Of a stretch of DNA of 64,000 nt, positions 8,836-18,846 are shown piece after piece (position 1 is the first letter of the stretch; every line of letters starts with the position of its first letter). Below the pieces are notes generated by a model, which had not been told where the DNA came from, made no database searches, and saw only the letters and a list, made by a program, of their open reading frames with translations. This DNA is from Chelatococcus sp. HY11 (GTDB lineage: Bacteria > Pseudomonadota > Alphaproteobacteria > Rhizobiales > Beijerinckiaceae), in contig NZ_JAHBRX010000001.1 of assembly GCF_018398335.1 (NCBI RefSeq), positions 3,650,001-3,714,000 of the forward strand. The letters are read 5' to 3'. The translations under genes were made by a program, and so were the position numbers.

Positions 8836-9740
8836 GCCCGGCCCTCCTCTCCCTACGGGACGTGACCAAGTCCTATCCGCGTGGCGGCCTCATCGACAGG
8901 GTCCTCAAGGGCACCAAGCCTTTCGTCGCGCTCGACAACGTATCGCTCGATATTCATCGCGGCGACGTGGTGGGCATTGTCGGCGAAAGCGGATCGGGCA
9001 AATCAACCTTGGCGAGCCTCGCGGTCGGGCTGATCGCGCCAACGGTGGGCGATATCCTGCTCGACGGCGAGAACCTCGCAGAACTGATGCGCGACCACGC
9101 CGGGCCATGGCGTCGGCGCGTACAGATGGCGTTCCAGGATTCGAGCAGCGCGCTCAATCCGCGCAAGACGGTCGAGCTGTGCCTCACCGAGACCCTGGCG
9201 CTGCGTGGAGTGGCGCGCGAAGGGCGGCGACAGGAGGCCCATGAACTGCTCGCCCTCGTCGGGCTGGGCGCCGAGCTCGCGCCACGCTTGCCGCACGAGC
9301 TGTCCGGCGGCCAACGCCAGCGCGTCGGGCTCGCCCGGGCGCTCGCCATGCGGCCGGATATCCTCTTTGCCGACGAGCCGGTGTCGGCGCTCGATGTGTC
9401 CTTGCAGGCGCAGGTCGTCAATCTCCTGGCACGCCTCACGCGGGAGCTTGGCCTGACGCTCGTGTTCATCAGCCATGATCTCGCGCTCGTCCGCACGTTA
9501 TGTAGCCGACTTATCGTTATGCGCAACGGCGCCGTCGTGGAACAGGGCGCTTGTCGGGACGTATTGGACAATCCGCAGCACGATTACACCCGGCTTCTGA
9601 TTGCCGCCGTGCCCAAGGGGCTCACGGGACGCCGTGTCGGGCCTCCGGCTTCAAGCGCTGGCGCGAGTATTCTCGAGCGAAAGTCGCCGGATCCAAAGAA
9701 ATCTATCTTCGCCAGTCGTCGATTGGCTGAACGTATCTGA
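8832..9740 (+). CDS. ABC importer ATP-binding protein, DppF type
   Basis: A 302-residue second ATPase. The start is ATG 8832, which overlaps the DppD-type stop as ATGA; the longer frame from 8727 lies inside the previous gene. Walker A is GESGSGKST, the signature is HELSGGQRQRVGLARAL, and Walker B is ILFADEPVSALDVSLQAQ. Unlike the DppD partner it lacks the C-terminal cysteine-containing extension. It closes the importer part of the operon, 32 bases before hyuA. Confidence 0.94.
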   Translation: MSPALLSLRDVTKSYPRGGLIDRVLKGTKPFVALDNVSLDIHRGDVVGIVGESGSGKSTLASLAVGLIAPTVGDILLDGENLAELMRDHAGPWRRRVQMAFQDSSSALNPRKTVELCLTETLALRGVAREGRRQEAHELLALVGLGAELAPRLPHELSGGQRQRVGLARALAMRPDILFADEPVSALDVSLQAQVVNLLARLTRELGLTLVFISHDLALVRTLCSRLIVMRNGAVVEQGACRDVLDNPQHDYTRLLIAAVPKGLTGRRVGPPASSAGASILERKSPDPKKSIFASRRLAERI

Positions 9741-9772
9741 ATACATATCAATGGAATGTCGAGACGACATCA

Positions 9773-11854
9773 ATGTCCCAACATAGTTACCGGATAGGCG
9801 TCGACATCGGCGGAACATTCACCGATGTGGTTGTTGCGCGCAACGATGGCCTTGTTGAAACGCGCAAGGTGCCCTCGACACCTGACGACTACAGCCGCGG
9901 CATCGCCATGGCGATCAAGGCGCTGGTCGAGGAGTTTCAGACCACGCCCGATCGCATTACCGGCATCGTCCACGCGACGACGGTCGCGACCAATGCGATC
10001 CTGGAATACAAGGGCGCCTGCACGGGCCTGTTGACGACGGCCGGCTTCCGCGACGTGCTGGAGATGCGCCGGCTGCGCATCCCCGTGCTCTATGACCTTC
10101 AGTATGACAAGCCGAAACCGCTCGTGGCGCGGCGGCTCAGGCTTGAGGTGCGCGAGCGGCTGAGCGCCGACGGCGGCGTCAGGCTGCCGTTGTCGGAGGA
10201 CGATGTCGTTGCCGCCGCGCGACACTTCCGCGAAGCCGACGCGGAGGCCGTCGCCATCAGCTTCCTGCATGCCTATGCGAATCCGGCCCATGAAATCGCG
10301 GCGGAGGCCATCCTGCGGCGCGAGCTGGGCTCGCATGTCTATATCTGCCGGGGCTCCGAGATCCTTCCCGAGATCCGCGAATACGAGCGCACCAGCACGG
10401 TGGTCGTGAATGCTTATATCGGTCCGGTGGTGCGCAACTACGCCAGCGCCCTGACCGCGCGGCTTGCCTCGATCGGCGTGACCTGCGCGGTGGACATGAT
10501 GCATTCCGGCGGCGGCATCATGCGGCTGGAATCGGCGGTGCGCCGCGCCGCGTCCCTCGTGGAGTCGGGGCCGGCCGCTGGCGTGATTGCCTGCGCGCGG
10601 CTGTTCCCAGGGCACGCCGAACCCAGCATCATCAGTTTCGACATGGGAGGCACCACGGCGAAGGCTGCTTTGGTGGAGGACGGCGAGCCCGCGCGGACCA
10701 CGGAATATGAGGTGGGCGCCGGCATCAATCTGTCGAGCAAGCTGGTCAAGGGGGGCGGCTATCCCATCAAGATGCCGTTCATCGATGTCTCCGAGATCGG
10801 TGCCGGCGGGGGCAGCATCATCGCCATCGATCGCATGAACCAGGTCTCCGTCGGTCCGCAGAGCGCCGGCGCCTATCCCGGTCCCGTCTGCTACGGTTTG
10901 GGCGGCACGCAGGCCACGCTGACCGATGCCTTTCTCACGCTCGGCTACATCAACAATGAGGCGCTTGCCGGCGGCACGTTTCCGCTGCAGGCGGAGGCTG
11001 GGCGCGCGGCGCTGAACGATCAGGTGGCGCGGCCGCTCGGGCTTGAACTGTCGCGCACGGCGCGCGGCGTGCTGACCCTTGCGGTCACCACCATGACGCG
11101 GGCCGTCAAGGCTGTGTCCACCTACCGTGGCCGGGATCCGCGTCAGTCGACCCTCGTCGCGTTCGGAGGCAACGGGCCGGTTGTGGCGGCGGAGGTGGCC
11201 ATGGCGCTCGGTATCCGGCGTGTCATCATTCCGCGCGCGGCAGGCGTTTTCAGCGCGCTCGGGCTGCTGCGCTCCGATGTGGAGCAGGAATTCGTGCGGC
11301 CATCGCGGCATCGGCCGGGGGAGCTGGACGATGGCGGGCTCGCCGGCCTGTTCGACGAACTCGCGGCCGATGCCCGCCGCATCATGACGCTGGAGGGTTA
11401 TGACCAGTCAGCCGCTACGTTCCATCGCGCGGCGGACCTACGCTATGTCGGGCAGGCCTATGAGCTCACGGTGCCGGCTGAACGGCTCTCACTGGATGAG
11501 CTGACGGAGCTGTTCCATCGCGAGCATGAGCGCACCTATGGGCATCGCTCCGCAGGTGACGCGGTGCATCTCGTCAATGCGCGCCTCACCGTGCGTTTGC
11601 CGCTCGTCGCGCCGCCCCCGCATTTCCATCCGGACAAGCCGCTGCGGCGCGCCGACCGAAGCGTCATTTTCGCCGCTGATCGTGAGCCGGCTACCGTCGC
11701 GGTCATCGGCCGGGGCGAGCTGGACGCCACGCCACGGCGCGGGCCCTTCGTGATCGAGGACTATGACAGCACCTGTATCATCGGGCCTGGGCAGGCCGCG
11801 AGCCTCGATGAGGCCGGCAACATAGCCATCATGCTCAGTGGAGAAGCGTCATGA
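9773..11854 (+). CDS. Hydantoinase/oxoprolinase subunit A (HyuA type)
   Basis: A 693-residue protein of the N-methylhydantoinase A/acetone carboxylase beta/5-oxoprolinase family. The N-terminal actin-like ATPase fold begins GVDIGGTFTDVV (about residue 9), and the central ASKHA domain has ISFDMGGTTAKAALVEDG (about residue 286). In known members subunit A activates a cyclic amide with ATP and works with subunit B in ring opening of hydantoins, N-methylhydantoin or 5-oxoproline. It overlaps hyuB by four bases. Exact substrate cannot be assigned; linkage to a dipeptide-type importer and a PLP enzyme for D-hydroxy-amino acids suggests an amino-acid-derived ring. Confidence 0.92.
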   Translation: MSQHSYRIGVDIGGTFTDVVVARNDGLVETRKVPSTPDDYSRGIAMAIKALVEEFQTTPDRITGIVHATTVATNAILEYKGACTGLLTTAGFRDVLEMRRLRIPVLYDLQYDKPKPLVARRLRLEVRERLSADGGVRLPLSEDDVVAAARHFREADAEAVAISFLHAYANPAHEIAAEAILRRELGSHVYICRGSEILPEIREYERTSTVVVNAYIGPVVRNYASALTARLASIGVTCAVDMMHSGGGIMRLESAVRRAASLVESGPAAGVIACARLFPGHAEPSIISFDMGGTTAKAALVEDGEPARTTEYEVGAGINLSSKLVKGGGYPIKMPFIDVSEIGAGGGSIIAIDRMNQVSVGPQSAGAYPGPVCYGLGGTQATLTDAFLTLGYINNEALAGGTFPLQAEAGRAALNDQVARPLGLELSRTARGVLTLAVTTMTRAVKAVSTYRGRDPRQSTLVAFGGNGPVVAAEVAMALGIRRVIIPRAAGVFSALGLLRSDVEQEFVRPSRHRPGELDDGGLAGLFDELAADARRIMTLEGYDQSAATFHRAADLRYVGQAYELTVPAERLSLDELTELFHREHERTYGHRSAGDAVHLVNARLTVRLPLVAPPPHFHPDKPLRRADRSVIFAADREPATVAVIGRGELDATPRRGPFVIEDYDSTCIIGPGQAASLDEAGNIAIMLSGEAS

Positions 11855-13626
11855 GCCAGACTGACATGAGCGTCTCCGGGGAGGGCGTCGCCCCGGCGAT
11901 CGACCCCATAACCCTAGAGGTCATCCGCAACGCACTTGCTTCCACCGCCGACGAGATGGCGCTGATCATCATGCGCAGCGCCTATTCGCCGGTCGTGCGC
12001 GACATCATGGATTATTCGACCGGCCTCTGCGACGCGAAAGGCCGGGTCATCGCGCAGGGCCTGACGCTGCCGATCCAGCTCTGTTCCTTCCCGCGCATCA
12101 TGCAGTTCGTGCGGGAGCGCTTCGGCGCCTCGCTCAGCGAAGGCGATATCCTCATCGCCAACGACCCCTACGGGTCGGGCGGGCAACATCTCCCGGACGT
12201 CTATATTCTCAAGCCGATCTTCGCCGACGGCGTGCTGGCCGGCTTCGCGGCGACCGTCGCCCACCACACCGATCTTGGCGGCATCGCACCCGGGAGTGTC
12301 GCCATCTACGCGACCGAGATTCAGCAGGAAGGGTTGAGGCTGCCCCTGCTCAAGCTTTATGAAGCCGGCAAACCAAATGAGGCCGTCTTCGGCATTCTAG
12401 AGGCGAACACGCGCTCGCCGGTCGAGGTGCTGGGCGATATCCGCGCGCAGATCGCGGCCTGCAATGTGGCCGAGGAGGGGCTGAAGGCGCTTGTTGCCCG
12501 CTACGGGCAGGCCTGCCTCGACAGCTATATCGGGGCCCTGCATGACCACGCCGAGGCGATGATGCGCGAGACGATCCGCGACCTGCCGAACGGCGTCTAC
12601 CGCGCCACGGACTATATCGACGGCGTGGGCGAGAACCCGGCACCCCTTGCCATCGTGGCGACCGTCACCGTCAACGACGACACCATCGACATCGACTTCG
12701 CCGGCACGGCCGGCCAGGTGGCGGCGAGCATCAACTGCCCGATCTCGCTGCCGGAATCGGCCGCCTTCAGCGCCATCCGCTGCCTGTCGCAGCGGGATAT
12801 CCCCAATTGCGAGGGCTACCTCAGGCCCATCACGGTTCGCGCGCCGGAGGGCTGCCTGGTCAATCCGCGTTACCCCGCCGCCTGCGGGGCTCGCGGCGTC
12901 GTCGGCTACCGCGTCTTCGACGCGATCATGCAGGCGCTGGCGCAGGTGGTGCCGGAGCGCGCCATCGGCGGCTCCGAAGGCGGACCCTATCTCCTGGCAT
13001 CGGGCGGCATGCATCAGGGGCGGCCCTTCGTGCTCAACGAGATGGTCGTCGGCACCTGGGGGGCGCGCGCCACGAAGGACGGCATCGAAGGTATTTCGAA
13101 CCCGGCCGCCAACCTGTCCAACCAGCCGATCGAAATGATCGAGACGGATATGCCCATCGAGGTGCTTGATTACGGCCTGGTGCCGGATTCCGGTGGGCCG
13201 GGGGAGTTCCGGGGCGGCCTCGCCTTCGTGCGCAGCTTCAGATTTCTCACCGATGCCCGCTTCACCTTGCGCGGGGACCGGCGCGCTCACCCGCCCTATG
13301 GCGTCGAGGGCGGCGGCGCGGGTTCCTCGTCCGAGCATCTCCTGATCCGGCTGGATGGTGGCGCACATGTTCTGCCGACCATGCCGATGGAGAGCTTCAC
13401 GGCTAGGGCGGGCGATGTCTTCCGCCTTACCGGCGCTGGCGGTGGCGGCTACGGCAATCCGCTCCTGCGAGAGACCTCGCGGGTTCTGGATGATATCCGC
13501 GAAGGCAAGGTGACACGCGAGGGGGCATTGCGCGACTATGGCGTCGTCGTGGACGATGATCTGAGTGTGGACCCGGCTGCAACACTGCGTCTGCGCCGGG
13601 AGCGTGGACTGGAGCGACAATCGTGA
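11851..13626 (+). CDS. Hydantoinase/oxoprolinase subunit B (HyuB type)
   Basis: A 591-residue hydantoinase B/oxoprolinase protein of normal length for the family. Characteristic stretches include the N-terminal DPITLEVIRNALASTADEMA, the NDPYGSGGQHLPD segment, and the C-terminal glycine-rich region GDVFRLTGAGGGGYGNP. It pairs with HyuA (overlap ATGA) to form the ATP-dependent ring-opening enzyme. Its stop overlaps the next start (TGATG), so all three enzyme genes are coupled. Confidence 0.92.
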   Translation: MSQTDMSVSGEGVAPAIDPITLEVIRNALASTADEMALIIMRSAYSPVVRDIMDYSTGLCDAKGRVIAQGLTLPIQLCSFPRIMQFVRERFGASLSEGDILIANDPYGSGGQHLPDVYILKPIFADGVLAGFAATVAHHTDLGGIAPGSVAIYATEIQQEGLRLPLLKLYEAGKPNEAVFGILEANTRSPVEVLGDIRAQIAACNVAEEGLKALVARYGQACLDSYIGALHDHAEAMMRETIRDLPNGVYRATDYIDGVGENPAPLAIVATVTVNDDTIDIDFAGTAGQVAASINCPISLPESAAFSAIRCLSQRDIPNCEGYLRPITVRAPEGCLVNPRYPAACGARGVVGYRVFDAIMQALAQVVPERAIGGSEGGPYLLASGGMHQGRPFVLNEMVVGTWGARATKDGIEGISNPAANLSNQPIEMIETDMPIEVLDYGLVPDSGGPGEFRGGLAFVRSFRFLTDARFTLRGDRRAHPPYGVEGGGAGSSSEHLLIRLDGGAHVLPTMPMESFTARAGDVFRLTGAGGGGYGNPLLRETSRVLDDIREGKVTREGALRDYGVVVDDDLSVDPAATLRLRRERGLERQS

Positions 13627-14789
13627 TGAACACTGTCGGTGCCGCGGCGCTGAACGCGCCGAAGATCGGGATTGTGGCTGGCCGCGCACATCTTGAGACC
13701 CCGGCGGCCGTGCTCGACCTGCCGATCTTTGAGCGCAACCTTGCCACCCTGGCGGAGACATGCCGGCGGGCGGGTGTCGGCATGCGGCCCCATGCAAAGT
13801 CGCACAAGTCAGCGGAGATCGCGCGGCGGCAGCTCGCGGCAGGCGCGCTCGGCATCTGCTGCGCCAAGCCGGGAGAGCTCCTGGCCTTGTTCGAGGCGGG
13901 CATCACGGATCTGATGCTGACGGCGCCCGTTGCGAGCGCCGCCAAGATCGACGCGTTGGCGCGGGCGGCATCTGCGGGAGCGCGCCTGATGGTGGTGGCT
14001 GATCGGGTGGACCTTATCGCCGCCTATGGCGATGCAGCCCGGCGTCACGACACACGCATCGATCTCGTGGTCGATCTCGATGTCGGTCTTCTGCGCAGCG
14101 GCGTGACCGAGCCTGAGCAGGCCGTAGCCTTGGCGCGGGCCGCAGCCGACCATTCCTATCTGCGCTTTGCCGGTGTGCAGGCTTACCAGGGTCGTGTCCA
14201 ACATATCGATGATTTCGACCAGCGGCGCGCGGCCAATGATGAGGTCGCCCGACGTCTGGTGCCGATGCTCGACGCGCTTGCCGTTGCCTCGCTCGCGCCC
14301 GCCATCATCTCCGGCGGTGGCACAGGCAGCCACGTGCTGGATGCCGAGCGCCGCTTGTTCACCGAGGTTCAGCCCGGTTCCTATGTCTTCATGGATGAGG
14401 CCTACAACTCGGTCGATATCGCGGGAGGCGGCGAGCTCGTCTTCGGCCCAGCCCTGCGCATCGCGGTCACCGTCATCGGCCACTCCTCGGCCGGCTTCGC
14501 TATCACGGATGGCGGCAGCAAGAGCTTTGCGTGGGATGGGCCGGCGCCGCGCGTGCTGCTCCCCGGCCCGTCAGGCGACAGGCTGGTCGGCACGATCGAA
14601 TGGTGTGGCGATGAGTTCGGCCGCATTCTTCCGGCCGCCGGCTGTGCCACCCTGCCCATCGGTACGGTCGTTGAATGCACCGTTCCCCATTGCGACCCGA
14701 CCATCAACATGCACGACGTCCTGCATGTGATGTCCGGCGACCGGCTGGTGGCGCAATGGGCCGTGGAAGGGCGAGGCCGCGCGGATTGA
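13626..14789 (+). CDS. D-threonine aldolase/D-serine dehydratase-like PLP enzyme
   Basis: A 387-residue fold-type III PLP enzyme of the DSD1/D-threonine-aldolase group. The probable PLP lysine lies in RPHAKSHKS (about residue 58). The C-terminal PHCDPTIN motif (about residue 359) carries the His and Asp that bind a divalent metal in D-threonine aldolase, 3-hydroxy-D-aspartate aldolase and D-serine dehydratase. ATG 13626 overlaps the hyuB stop; a GTG at 13623 is an alternative. In this operon it would act on a D-hydroxy-amino acid released by the imported compound. Aldolase, dehydratase and racemase activity cannot be told apart here. Confidence 0.85.
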   Translation: MNTVGAAALNAPKIGIVAGRAHLETPAAVLDLPIFERNLATLAETCRRAGVGMRPHAKSHKSAEIARRQLAAGALGICCAKPGELLALFEAGITDLMLTAPVASAAKIDALARAASAGARLMVVADRVDLIAAYGDAARRHDTRIDLVVDLDVGLLRSGVTEPEQAVALARAAADHSYLRFAGVQAYQGRVQHIDDFDQRRAANDEVARRLVPMLDALAVASLAPAIISGGGTGSHVLDAERRLFTEVQPGSYVFMDEAYNSVDIAGGGELVFGPALRIAVTVIGHSSAGFAITDGGSKSFAWDGPAPRVLLPGPSGDRLVGTIEWCGDEFGRILPAAGCATLPIGTVVECTVPHCDPTINMHDVLHVMSGDRLVAQWAVEGRGRAD

Positions 14790-14813
14790 AATCCACGCAG
14801 TCCCGCGCTCAGC

Positions 14814-15665
<852 letters not shown>

Positions 15666-15971
15666 AAATCGACATCCTTGGCAGCAGTGGACGGCACGGG
15701 CGATATCCGGCGGGCGGCACCGGGGTGGAAGGCGTTGTCGGCATTGGCTGGGCCTGAGTCAAGGTCGAACTCGCGCGATAGGCCTGCCACGCGCTGATCG
15801 CGGGCGCATGTGAAACCCATCGTCGAAGTTCTTGCTGCGGCCTCTTTCAATTTACCGATCCGATAGCAACTTATTGACCGCATCACCCAATGGGATTTGA
15901 AGTTGCGGGGGCTGGATGCGATCAAGGCGGCGGAACCCCCGGCCACTGCCGCTGAACACCGGTTTTGTCTT
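15666..15971. other. Gene-free gap between dapD and ABC-like gene
   Basis: About 306 bases between two divergent genes. It should hold both promoters. The last 130 bases are AT-richer (for example CAATTTACCGATCCGATAGC near 15848). No strong dyad or RNA element was recognised. The start of the downstream gene is uncertain and could lie inside this gap (TTG at 15897). Confidence 0.5.
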
Positions 15972-18548
15972 ATGGAACGCAATCCGATCCGATATGTCTG
16001 GGCTCGCAGCCGGGGCGTTCATTGTCTGGCCTTTCTCATCATCGCCGCGCTGTTGCCGGTGGTTTGGCTGCTGTTGCTGGTGCCACGCGAACTTGTCGAC
16101 ATGGTATTCCTCGGCGATGCGGGCGCTGATGGACAGGTCAACGCTTTCCTGCGGCTCGCCATACCCTTGTCCTGGCATTTCGGTGGCGAGCGGGTGCTTT
16201 TCTCCGGCTTTCCGTTGAGCCGGGACCAGGCGTTCACGGTGGGGCTGATGGTTGTTGCCCTCCTTGTCCTGCTGAGGGCCGTGCTCAGGGTGTCCATCCG
16301 GCTGATCAGCGCGCGCCTCGGGCCTAGTCTCGCCGATGATCTCAGGCTCCTTCTCTTCCGGCATCTGGTGGCGGAACGTACCACCAGCGACGCCGTGGAG
16401 AACGCGATCACCTCGCTCGGCCATCGGGTCGCGGCGGTTACGCCTTTCCTCGGCCGGGCCTTGGCGGCGCCTGCGCTGTTTCTCGCCGAGGGCGTCATCG
16501 TCGTCCTGTTCGTCTTCACGCTGAATCTGTGGCTTGGCCTTGCCTTGATGGTGGCGGCCATGCTCGACGCGATGCTTGTTCCGGCCCGCGAGGCGGAAAG
16601 GGACACGATGTTGAGGCGGACGACGGCGGGTGAAACCGAGGCGATCCAGATGGGGCGCCATGCGGTTGAGCGCCTTCCGGCCATCCGGGTGCATGGCACG
16701 GCCGACGGCGAGGCCAGCCATTTCGCCGAGCGCCTGGCCAATGTCGCTAACAAGAACCGCCCGCCGCTCGGCCAGCTCACCGTGCTCGGCATCGCCCTGC
16801 GCATGGTGCGCGACGGCATGCCGGTGCTGATGCTTATCGTCGGCGGTTGGCTGATGATGCAGGGCAAGCTGACGCCGGGCGGCCTGCTGGCCGCCGTGAG
16901 CGCGGCTTTCCTGCTCATCCGCCCCGTCGAGGCCATGGCGCTCTGGACGCGCGAGCGGCATGCGGCGACGCAGCTCTTCGACGAGATCGCGCGTTCGATC
17001 GGCGATCTCAAGGCCCGCGCCCGGCGTTTCTCCGACACGGATCTGCCGGAACACTGGAGCCAGCTCCGTATTGAGCGGGCATCGATCTTCGATCCGGTGA
17101 CCAGCCATCGGCTCTCTGCGGTCGACATCGACATTCCCCTGCCGACGCGCACGGCGCTGGTGACCGATGACGAGGGCGGCGGACATATCATCGCGGCGGC
17201 GCTCGGTGGCGCGCTCGAGCCGTCCTCGGGCGAGATCAAGCTGGACGGCATCAATCTTCTGAATGTGCCGGCGGCTCGCCGCGCCCGGCGCGTCGCGCTG
17301 GCAGGCCATACGCCCATCATTCTCGACGGCACCTTGCGCCAGAATATTCTCTATGGAGCCTCCGATCCTGCCGGAGGGGACATCGACGCGGTCCTCTGCG
17401 ATGTCATGCGCACGGCCGGCATCGATGACGAAGCCTATGCGCTCGGCCTCTCCACGAGCGTCAGCAGCCAGACGGCGCCCCGTCTGGCGGAACAGGTGGT
17501 GGATGTCCGCCGGGCCATTCGGGCGGAGCTCAGCGCCAACGGGCTCGGCGAGTTGGTCGATCCCTTCGAGCCCAATCGCTACAACCGCTACGGAACCGTT
17601 GCCGAGAACATTCTGAATGGCGTCCCTGTCGGGGATACGTTCCGGGAGGCGCATCTCGCCTCCAATCCCTTCCTGCGGGCCGTGTTCGAAGCCGAGGACC
17701 TGACGCGGCCGCTCGCGGAGATGGGGTTCGCCATTGCCTCCAGTCTCGTCGAGATCTTCGACGGCGTGCCGGATGGGCATCCACTTTTCCAGCGTTTCGC
17801 CTTCTTCAGCGCCGCCGAGCGTGGCCTCTGCGCAGACATGGTGGCGCGCCGGTCGGAGCGCCGGCGGTCCGCCGAGACCGGGCGCGACCGCGACCGACAG
17901 ATCGCGCTGGCGCTTCGCTATTGCGAGACGCGGCATCGTCTCGGCGTTCTCGATGAGGCGATGGAAAAACGCCTCGTTGCAGCACGCCATACATTTGCGC
18001 GGTTGCTCCCGCCGAGCCTGAGGCCAGCGATCTCCTTTTACGAAGCGGATGCCATCTGCGCCGCCGCCTCGCTCAGCGACAATCTGCTCTTCGGGCGTAT
18101 CGCCTATGACGTGGCCGGTGCCGAGGACAAGGTCCACGCGACCGCGCGGCGCGTTCTCAGCAATCTCGGCCTGGATGAGGATGTGCTGCGTCTCGGGCTT
18201 TCCGCGCATGTCAGCCACGGCGCCGAAAGGCTTCAGCACCTCAACATCGCGCTGATCGATCTGGCACGCTGTTTGGTGCGCCAGCCGGATCTTCTTGTTC
18301 TTGACCGGGTGTTCGATGGTCTCTCCATCGCCGAGATCTCCGCCTTGATGAAGCGATTGGACGTGTTCATGGCTGACGGCAGCCTTATCGCCGTCGTGCC
18401 TTCCACCTTCGATCTAGGCGCGTTCTCCCGGATCATCCGCTTCGAGGGCGACCATGTCCTGGTTACGCAGGCTGATACGGAGCCCGCCGCTACAACGGAG
18501 CCCGTTACCGTGGGCGGCGGCAATGCGGCGATTTCAGCGCAATCATGA
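15972..18548 (+). CDS. Degenerate ABC exporter-like membrane protein
   Basis: An 858-residue protein with an N-terminal exporter-type membrane domain (about six helices, residues 10-330) followed by a nucleotide-binding-like region that has lost its catalytic motifs. At the Walker A position (about 397-404) it reads TDDEGGGH, without GKS/T. The Q-loop position has AGHTPIILDGTLRQNILYG with no glutamine. The signature position is SHGAERLQHLNIALIDLAR, and Walker B is DLLVLDRVFDGLS, with Arg in place of the catalytic Glu. Three copies of an ENIL.G-type motif (about residues 459, 545, 703) suggest internal duplication of NBD pieces. ATG 15972 is a tentative start without a clear ribosome-binding site. 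ATP hydrolysis is unlikely; a scaffold or regulatory role is a guess. Confidence 0.75.
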   Translation: MERNPIRYVWARSRGVHCLAFLIIAALLPVVWLLLLVPRELVDMVFLGDAGADGQVNAFLRLAIPLSWHFGGERVLFSGFPLSRDQAFTVGLMVVALLVLLRAVLRVSIRLISARLGPSLADDLRLLLFRHLVAERTTSDAVENAITSLGHRVAAVTPFLGRALAAPALFLAEGVIVVLFVFTLNLWLGLALMVAAMLDAMLVPAREAERDTMLRRTTAGETEAIQMGRHAVERLPAIRVHGTADGEASHFAERLANVANKNRPPLGQLTVLGIALRMVRDGMPVLMLIVGGWLMMQGKLTPGGLLAAVSAAFLLIRPVEAMALWTRERHAATQLFDEIARSIGDLKARARRFSDTDLPEHWSQLRIERASIFDPVTSHRLSAVDIDIPLPTRTALVTDDEGGGHIIAAALGGALEPSSGEIKLDGINLLNVPAARRARRVALAGHTPIILDGTLRQNILYGASDPAGGDIDAVLCDVMRTAGIDDEAYALGLSTSVSSQTAPRLAEQVVDVRRAIRAELSANGLGELVDPFEPNRYNRYGTVAENILNGVPVGDTFREAHLASNPFLRAVFEAEDLTRPLAEMGFAIASSLVEIFDGVPDGHPLFQRFAFFSAAERGLCADMVARRSERRRSAETGRDRDRQIALALRYCETRHRLGVLDEAMEKRLVAARHTFARLLPPSLRPAISFYEADAICAAASLSDNLLFGRIAYDVAGAEDKVHATARRVLSNLGLDEDVLRLGLSAHVSHGAERLQHLNIALIDLARCLVRQPDLLVLDRVFDGLSIAEISALMKRLDVFMADGSLIAVVPSTFDLGAFSRIIRFEGDHVLVTQADTEPAATTEPVTVGGGNAAISAQS

Positions 18549-18554
18549 TGCATT

Positions 18555-18574
18555 CCGTGTGCGTTTGCACACGG
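18555..18574 (+). terminator. Hairpin after the ABC-like gene
   Basis: A perfect 8-base stem (CCGTGTGC/GCACACGG) with loop GTTT begins 6 bases past the stop of the ABC-like gene. There is no T-run, so it may act as an mRNA-stabilising hairpin or a weak terminator. Confidence 0.5.
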
Positions 18575-18846
18575 TCCGATCCAGGAGTCTGGAATTTCAC
18601 GCCAATTTGGCGGTATCGGCGGCGCGTAACCCCAGATGGCGTGGATTTTCGCATCCTCCACCACCATATTCGGTGCTGGAAGCCGCTGCCGATGTGAGAA
18701 AGGCAGTTGCCACGTCGCGATGTTCATGGTGCTGATAAGGCTGAACGGGATCGCGGGATGGATAGAACTGTGGCAATTGTGGCGAAACATCCTTCTGTGT
18801 GTGTTAGCGCACGGAATTTGCGGCGTTTTTGAGGTAACGGTAGCCG

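Noticed and set aside
9770-11311. 513-residue minus-strand frame opposite hyuA
   Set aside because: Shadow of hyuA; no start signal or recognisable domain.
15852-18239. 795-residue minus-strand frame opposite the ABC-like gene
   Set aside because: It is an antisense shadow from GC-rich codon structure: charged, low-complexity, no domain, and the plus strand has clear homology features.
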